Assembly: GCA_905200565.1 (NCBI GenBank)
Contig: CAJKKX010000154.1
Coordinates: 1 to 6,107 of the forward strand
Direction of reading: 5' to 3'
Length of the DNA: 6,107 nucleotides
From: an uncultured Lachnospiraceae bacterium
Lineage (GTDB): Bacteria; Bacillota_A; Clostridia; Lachnospirales; Lachnospiraceae
Shown: positions 1 to 4,358 of the stretch, in pieces
Numbering within the stretch: position 1 is the first letter of the stretch
How the letters are laid out: each line of letters starts with the position of its first letter
Program-made: the position numbers and the translations under genes
The notes under the pieces: generated by a model
Seen by the model: only the letters and a program-made list of their open reading frames with translations
Databases searched by the model: none
What the model was told of the DNA's origin: nothing

Positions 1-1122
1 TTAAAAAAGAAGCGTCCCGGCATGATGATCGCCTTGTGCGGCTGCATGATGCAGGAACCGTCCGTAATTGAAAAAATCCGAAAGAGCTATTCCTACGTGG
101 ATCTGATCTTTGGTACTCATAACATCTTTAAACTGGCAGAACTGTTATGCTGCCGCATGATGAGTGAAAACCGCATGGTAGTAGATATCTGGAAGGATAC
201 GGACAAGATCGTGGAGGAGCTTCCTGTGGACCGGAAATATTCCTTTAAGTCCGGTGTCAACATTATGTTTGGATGCAATAATTTCTGCAGCTATTGTATT
301 GTGCCTTATGTGAGAGGACGGGAGAGAAGCCGTGACAAAGAAGCAATTATAGCAGAGATAAAACGCCTGGTGGCAGACGGTGTTGTGGAGGTCATGCTGC
401 TTGGACAAAATGTCAATTCTTATGGCAAGACGTTAGAAGAACCCATAAGTTTTGCAGAGCTTTTAAAAGAAGTGGAAAAAATCGAAGGGCTGGAACGGAT
501 ACGGTTCATGACATCCCATCCGAAGGATCTGTCAGATGAACTGATTGAGGTCATGAAAGATTCTAAAAAAATCTGTAAGCATCTTCACCTTCCGGTACAG
601 TCAGGAAGCAGCCGCATCCTTGAAAAAATGAACCGCAGATATACGAAAGAACAATATCTGGAATTGGTAAGAAAGATTCGTGAGGCGGTTCCGGATATTT
701 CCTTGACGACGGATATTATTGTTGGGTTTCCGGGAGAAACGGAGGAAGATTTTCTGGAAACAATGGACATTGTAGAAAAAGTCCGGTACGACAGCGCCTT
801 TACTTTTATTTATTCTAAAAGAACCGGGACCCCGGCTGCAGTTATGGAAGAGCAGGTTCCCCAGGAAATTGTAAAAGATCGCTTTGACAGGCTTCTTAAG
901 CGGGTGCAGGAGATATCTTCCGAAGTCTGTGCTGTTCATGAGGGAACTACGCAGACCGTGCTGGTGGAATCTGTTAATGATCATGATGAGACACTTCTTA
1001 CCGGACGGCTCAGTAATAATCTGCTGGTACATTTTCCGGGAGATGCCGGTTTGATTGGCAGTTTCGCAGATGTAAGGCTGGATGAATGCAAAGGATTTTA
1101 CTATTTGGGGACAATGGTTTAA
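1..1122 (+). CDS. miaB: tRNA-2-methylthio-N6-dimethylallyladenosine synthase MiaB, 5'-truncated by window
   Basis: This is a cytoplasmic radical-SAM enzyme that adds the 2-methylthio group to i6A37 in tRNAs reading U-starting codons. The frame is open from base 1, so 373 residues are visible and roughly the first 70-110 are missing. Seen in order: the end of the N-terminal UPF0004/methylthiotransferase domain with its third cluster cysteine (ALCGCMMQE, Cys codon at 43); the VDLIFGTHN motif; the radical-SAM motif CNNFCSYC (Cys codons at 274, 286 and 295, the C-x3-C-x2-C spacing); the conserved stretches LLGQNVNSYG, TSHPKDL, HLPVQSGS and TDIIVGFPGET; and a C-terminal TRAM-type RNA-binding region from about 943 to the stop. 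The series follows B. subtilis MiaB (YmcB) closely, favouring MiaB over the paralogues MtaB and RimO. The ATG at 22 is internal and not the start. The stop is TAA, followed by a terminator-like hairpin. Codon use is A/T-leaning, unlike mutL. Confidence 0.96.
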   Translation, partial: LKKKRPGMMIALCGCMMQEPSVIEKIRKSYSYVDLIFGTHNIFKLAELLCCRMMSENRMVVDIWKDTDKIVEELPVDRKYSFKSGVNIMFGCNNFCSYCIVPYVRGRERSRDKEAIIAEIKRLVADGVVEVMLLGQNVNSYGKTLEEPISFAELLKEVEKIEGLERIRFMTSHPKDLSDELIEVMKDSKKICKHLHLPVQSGSSRILEKMNRRYTKEQYLELVRKIREAVPDISLTTDIIVGFPGETEEDFLETMDIVEKVRYDSAFTFIYSKRTGTPAAVMEEQVPQEIVKDRFDRLLKRVQEISSEVCAVHEGTTQTVLVESVNDHDETLLTGRLSNNLLVHFPGDAGLIGSFADVRLDECKGFYYLGTMV

Positions 1123-1147
1123 AATCCCACCCATAATTTGTGCCTAT

Positions 1148-1191
1148 AACGCCTAAACTATGTAGTATAACACATAGCGAGGGCGTTTTTT
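1148..1191 (+). terminator. Terminator-like bipartite hairpin after miaB
   Basis: Two nested perfect inverted repeats lie 25 bases after the miaB stop. The outer arms are AACGCC (1148-1153) and GGCGTT (1182-1187). The inner arms are CTATGT (1158-1163) and ACATAG (1172-1177) around an 8-base loop. A 4x4 internal loop separates the two stems. The 3' arm runs into six T residues (1186-1191), the form of an intrinsic terminator. The internal loop and the AT-rich inner stem make it weaker than a textbook example, so read-through or an attenuator role is possible. It ends directly against the ATG of the next gene, so it also covers that gene's ribosome binding site. Confidence 0.5.
1179..1183 (+). 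promoter_or_regulatory. Ribosome binding site of the small membrane protein gene, inside hairpin
   Basis: GAGGG lies 8 bases before the ATG at 1192. Bases 1182-1183 belong to the outer stem of the preceding hairpin and 1179-1181 to its internal loop. If the hairpin forms in the mRNA, it would partly hide the site. Confidence 0.55.
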
Positions 1192-1608
1192 ATGAAAAAA
1201 TTGAGTGAATATATTTTCTTCTGGGCATTGGGAGGTTGTATCTATTATTTTTTTGAGATTCTTTTCCGCGGCTTTTCTCATTGGTCCATGTTTGTCCTGG
1301 GAGGGATCTGTCTTTTGTTTTTTTATATTCAGGGTTCCCTGTTGCATTGGAAGGAACCACTGTGGAGGCAGGTTCTGCGATGCATTATCTTTGTAACGGC
1401 GATGGAATTCATAACCGGAATTATTGTCAATAAATGGCTTCATCTGGAAGTGTGGGATTACAGTGGGCTTCCTTTACAGCTTTTTGGACAAATCTGCTTT
1501 CCGTTCATCGTAATATTTTCCGGCTTGTGTCTGGTAGGAATCTTTATAAGCGGATATTTAAGTTATTGGCTTTTTGGAGAAGAAAAACCATCTTATCATA
1601 TACTGTAA
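1192..1608 (+). CDS. Small four-helix membrane protein, putative CmpB-like (ABC transporter permease-type) family
   Basis: This 138-residue protein has no proven function. Four hydrophobic segments are visible at about residues 5-25, 30-52, 63-80 and 95-126, so it is almost certainly an integral cytoplasmic-membrane protein. The stretch EFITGIIVNKW...VWDYSGLPLQLFGQICFPF resembles the family annotated 'putative ABC transporter permease' (CmpB-like, Pfam PF06541 from memory), whose members share an EF-x-TG helix and a W-D-Y-S motif before a G-x-I/C-x-P-F helix. No nucleotide-binding or substrate-binding partner is nearby, so a transport role is unsupported. The ATG at 1192 is chosen for its GAGGG site and because MKKLSEY leads into the first helix. 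Codon use matches miaB and the 5' part of mutS. It occupies the slot that ymcA and cotE fill between miaB and mutS in B. subtilis. It ends 11 bases before the inverted repeat in front of mutS. Confidence 0.8.
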   Translation: MKKLSEYIFFWALGGCIYYFFEILFRGFSHWSMFVLGGICLLFFYIQGSLLHWKEPLWRQVLRCIIFVTAMEFITGIIVNKWLHLEVWDYSGLPLQLFGQICFPFIVIFSGLCLVGIFISGYLSYWLFGEEKPSYHIL

Positions 1609-1619
1609 GCAGAATATTT

Positions 1620-1647
1620 TCATCTTTCTTTATGAAAAGAAAGATGA
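1620..1647. repeat. Perfect 12-bp inverted repeat with 4-base spacer upstream of mutS
   Basis: TCATCTTTCTTT (1620-1631) and AAAGAAAGATGA (1636-1647) are exact reverse complements around ATGA. The right arm ends at the first base of the TATAAT -10 box, so the repeat fills the region from the expected -35 to the -10. No T-run follows it on either strand, so it is a poor intrinsic terminator. An operator-like site or a DNA/RNA hairpin is equally possible. It does not resemble the Firmicute LexA box. Confidence 0.7.
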
Positions 1648-1653
1648 TATAAT
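1645..1653 (+). promoter_or_regulatory. Extended -10 promoter element for mutS
   Basis: TGATATAAT is an exact TGn extension plus consensus -10 hexamer (TATAAT, 1648-1653). At 17-base spacing the -35 position reads TTTCTT (1625-1630), a poor match, but extended -10 promoters tolerate weak -35 boxes. Predicted transcription would begin near 1660, giving a leader of about 25 bases that still contains the Shine-Dalgarno sequence and the GTG start. Because the region is AT-rich, chance occurrence is possible, but the element's position relative to the start codon is right. Confidence 0.55.
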
Positions 1654-1671
1654 GAGCACAATGAAAACGAA

Positions 1672-1678
1672 AGAGGAG
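1672..1678 (+). promoter_or_regulatory. Shine-Dalgarno sequence that sets the mutS start
   Basis: AGAGGAG lies 6 bases before the GTG at 1685. This is the strongest ribosome binding site in the window. It supports GTG 1685 over the in-frame ATGs at 1652 and 1661, which have no comparable site upstream. Confidence 0.85.
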
Positions 1679-1684
1679 ATAGAT

Positions 1685-4324
1685 GTGGCTGAATTAACAC
1701 CAATGATGCAGCAATATATGGAAACCAAAAAGGAATACAGCGACTGCATCTTATTCTATAGATTAGGGGATTTTTATGAAATGTTCTTTGACGACGCCCT
1801 GACTGCGTCCAGAGAGCTGGAAATTACTTTAACGGGTAAAAACTGTGGTTTGGAAGAGAGGGCTCCGATGTGTGGAGTCCCTTATCATGCCGTAGACATT
1901 TACTTAAATAAACTCGTATCAAAAGGATATAAAGTAGCTATTTGTGAACAGATGGAAGATCCTGCGACTGCAAAAGGGCTGGTTAAAAGGGAAGTGGTGC
2001 GTATTGTCACGCCGGGTACAAACCTTAGTATGCAGACACTGGATGAGACGAAAAATAATTATATTATGTGCGTTGTATACATTGCCGACCGCTATGGACT
2101 CTCTGTGGCAGATATTACAACAGGAGATTATTTTGTGACGGAACTTGACAGCAGCGGTAAGCTTTTGGATGAAATCTGCAAATTCATGCCTTCGGAACTT
2201 ATTTGTAACGAAGCCTTTTTTATAAGCGGACTGGATATTGATGATCTGCGGGAACGGCTGAAAATCACGATCTATTCTTTGGAGTCCTGGTATTTTGATG
2301 ATGCTATATGCGTCCGCAGGTTAAAAGAACACTTCCATGTCAGTTCGATGGAAGGTCTGGGCATTGCAGATTATTCCTGCGGAATCATCGGTGCCGGCGC
2401 TCTCCTTATATATTTGGAAGAAACACAGAAGAATTCTCTTTCCCACCTTACCAGGCTGACCCCTTATGCAACAGGAAAATACATGCTTCTGGATAGCTCT
2501 ACCCGTCGGAATCTTGAACTGACAGAAACATTACGCGAAAAAAATAAAAGAGGCTCTCTTCTGTGGGTGCTTGATAAGACAAAGACGGCCATGGGCGCCC
2601 GAACCTTGCGAAAGTATATTGAACAGCCGCTGATTCATAAAGAATCGATTGAAAGACGCTTGGATGCAGTTGAAGAATTGAAGAGTAACGCTATTTCCAG
2701 AGAAGAGATCAGAGAATACCTGTCTCCGGTTTACGATTTGGAACGTCTGGTTACAAAAATCACTTATAAATCTGCTAATCCAAGAGATATGATTGCTTTT
2801 CAGAGCTCTCTTGCAATGCTTCCTCATATTAGATACATATTGGAAGATATGCAAAGCCCGCTGCTTAAAAAGCTGTGGGAAGACCTGGACACATTAGAAG
2901 ACCTGTGCACACTGATTTCTTCAGCAATTTGTGAAGAACCGCCTCTTGCGATGAAAGAAGGCGATATTATCCGCGATGGTTATAATGAAGAGGTAGACCG
3001 TCTGCGAAGCGCTAAAACAGAAGGCAAAAACTGGCTGGCGGATCTGGAGGCAGAAGAACGGGAAAAAACCGGGATTAAAAATCTTCGCGTAAAGTATAAT
3101 AAGGTGTTTGGATATTATCTGGAAGTCACGAATTCTTACAAAAACCTTGTTCCGGATTATTATACCCGCAAACAGACACTTGCTAATGCAGAGCGGTATA
3201 TTACACCCCGGCTCAAAGAATTGGAAGATACTATATTGGGAGCGGAGGACAAATTATATGCCCTTGAATATGAGCTGTATTGTGAAGTTCGGGATATCGT
3301 AGGACGTGAAGTCGTTCGGATACAAAATACGGCAAAAGCCATCGCCGATATTGACGTGCTCGCCTCCCTTGCACTGGTGGCAGAGCGAAATAATTACATA
3401 CGGCCGAAAATCAATGAAAATGGGAAGATAGAAATCAAAGATGGCCGTCACCCGGTAGTGGAAAAAATGATTCCCAACGATATGTTTATTGCCAATGATA
3501 CTTTTCTGGATGACAAAAAGAAACGAATCGCCATTATTACCGGCCCTAATATGGCAGGAAAATCCACCTATATGCGGCAGACAGCGCTGATCGTATTGAT
3601 GGCGCAAATTGGTTCTTTCGTACCGGCTTCAGAAGCAAATATCGGGATTGTAGACCGAATTTTTACCCGTGTAGGAGCATCGGATGACCTTGCCTCCGGT
3701 CAGAGTACTTTTATGGTAGAGATGACCGAAGTGGCTGAAATTCTGCGTCATGCCAGCAAGAATAGCCTTGTGATTCTTGATGAGATCGGGCGTGGCACGT
3801 CTACCTTTGACGGGATGAGTATTGCTCGGGCAGTGGTGGAGTACATCTGTGACAATATTGGTTGCAAAACGCTGTTTGCCACTCACTATCACGAGCTGAC
3901 AGAGCTGGAGGGCAAGCTGTCCTCGGTAAATAATTACTGCATTGCCGTCAAGGAGCGCGGCGACGACATTGTTTTCCTGCGGAAGATCGTAAGGGGCGGC
4001 GCGGACAAGAGCTACGGCATCCAGGTGGCAAAGCTTGCAGGCGTGCCGGACAGCATCATCGAGCGCGCGAAGGAGCTGGTACAGGAGCTGAGCGACGCCG
4101 ATATCACAGAAGCGGTGCACGAGGCGAAAACCGAGGGAAAGACTGCAAAGCCGAAAAAGAAAAAATATGACCAGGTCGATCTCGACCAGATGACCTTATT
4201 CGATACGGTAAGCGACGAGGACGTTCTGAACGAGCTAAAGGAGATCGAGATATCCACCCTGACGCCGATCGAGGCACTGAATGTGCTGAACCGGCTGCAG
4301 AGCAGATTAAAGAACCGCTGGTAG
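1685..4324 (+). CDS. mutS: DNA mismatch repair protein MutS (complete)
   Basis: MutS binds base mismatches and small loops and, after ADP-ATP exchange, slides as a clamp and recruits MutL. From GTG 1685 the protein is 879 residues, normal for the family, beginning AELTPMMQQY. Seen in order: the mismatch-recognition domain with the Phe-x-Glu motif (GDFYEMF, F30/E32); the connector and lever/core domains; the ABC ATPase domain with Walker A GPNMAGKST (620-628), the ASDDLASGQST signature region, Walker B LVILDEIGRGTST (D699/E700) and the histidine switch ATHYHEL (H734); then a Lys-rich linker, a clamp-binding-like QMTLF (835-839) and a C-terminal helical tail for oligomerisation. The start is fixed by a strong ribosome site, a -10 box overlapping the upstream ATG at 1652, and the conserved N-terminus. 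MutL follows after 34 bases, probably co-transcribed. Oddity: codon use changes sharply at about 3840-3900. GC at third positions is roughly 46% in the 84 codons before 3842 and 79% in the 84 codons from 3902 (hand counts). Confidence 0.97.
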   Translation: MAELTPMMQQYMETKKEYSDCILFYRLGDFYEMFFDDALTASRELEITLTGKNCGLEERAPMCGVPYHAVDIYLNKLVSKGYKVAICEQMEDPATAKGLVKREVVRIVTPGTNLSMQTLDETKNNYIMCVVYIADRYGLSVADITTGDYFVTELDSSGKLLDEICKFMPSELICNEAFFISGLDIDDLRERLKITIYSLESWYFDDAICVRRLKEHFHVSSMEGLGIADYSCGIIGAGALLIYLEETQKNSLSHLTRLTPYATGKYMLLDSSTRRNLELTETLREKNKRGSLLWVLDKTKTAMGARTLRKYIEQPLIHKESIERRLDAVEELKSNAISREEIREYLSPVYDLERLVTKITYKSANPRDMIAFQSSLAMLPHIRYILEDMQSPLLKKLWEDLDTLEDLCTLISSAICEEPPLAMKEGDIIRDGYNEEVDRLRSAKTEGKNWLADLEAEEREKTGIKNLRVKYNKVFGYYLEVTNSYKNLVPDYYTRKQTLANAERYITPRLKELEDTILGAEDKLYALEYELYCEVRDIVGREVVRIQNTAKAIADIDVLASLALVAERNNYIRPKINENGKIEIKDGRHPVVEKMIPNDMFIANDTFLDDKKKRIAIITGPNMAGKSTYMRQTALIVLMAQIGSFVPASEANIGIVDRIFTRVGASDDLASGQSTFMVEMTEVAEILRHASKNSLVILDEIGRGTSTFDGMSIARAVVEYICDNIGCKTLFATHYHELTELEGKLSSVNNYCIAVKERGDDIVFLRKIVRGGADKSYGIQVAKLAGVPDSIIERAKELVQELSDADITEAVHEAKTEGKTAKPKKKKYDQVDLDQMTLFDTVSDEDVLNELKEIEISTLTPIEALNVLNRLQSRLKNRW
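3842..3901. other. Compositional breakpoint within mutS (recombination or assembly junction)
   Basis: Hand-counted GC is about 39% at 2641-2820, 50% at 3541-3840, 59% at 3901-4140 and 62% at 4441-4620. Upstream codons favour GAA, AAA, ATT, CGT and AGA. Downstream they favour GAG, AAG, CTG, ATC and CGC. The switch falls in the strongly conserved ATPase segment between Walker B and the histidine switch, and the reading frame is unbroken. Exact bases cannot be fixed by eye; the interval given is the transitional 20 codons. Confidence 0.65.
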
Positions 4325-4343
4325 GGGATCCACAAAAGAAAAT

Positions 4344-4347
4344 GGAG
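4344..4347 (+). promoter_or_regulatory. Probable ribosome binding site of mutL
   Basis: GGAG within ATGGAGCAT lies 11 bases before the ATG at 4359, longer than the usual 6-9. No better site lies in the 34-base gap. The nearby ATGs at 4342 and 4349 are out of frame with mutL. Translational coupling to mutS could compensate for the spacing. Confidence 0.5.
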
Positions 4348-4358
4348 CATGATTCATT

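Noticed and set aside
601..1134. A 177-codon minus-strand open frame opposite miaB
   Set aside because: It is antisense to strongly conserved radical-SAM and TRAM coding sequence and matches no recognisable protein pattern.
1138..1171. Possible promoter for the small membrane gene (TTGTGC ... TATAAC)
   Set aside because: The two hexamers are 22 bases apart. The -10 candidate has no usable -35 at 16-18 bases, and the implied start would leave almost no leader before the ribosome site.
1620..1647. The inverted repeat as an intrinsic terminator for the small membrane gene
   Set aside because: The stem is AT-rich and is followed by TATAATGAG rather than a T-run. The minus-strand side also lacks one.
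1632..1652. Mini-ORF encoding MKRKMI before mutS, a possible leader peptide
   Set aside because: It has no ribosome binding site, lies inside the inverted repeat, and is upstream of the predicted transcription start at about 1660.
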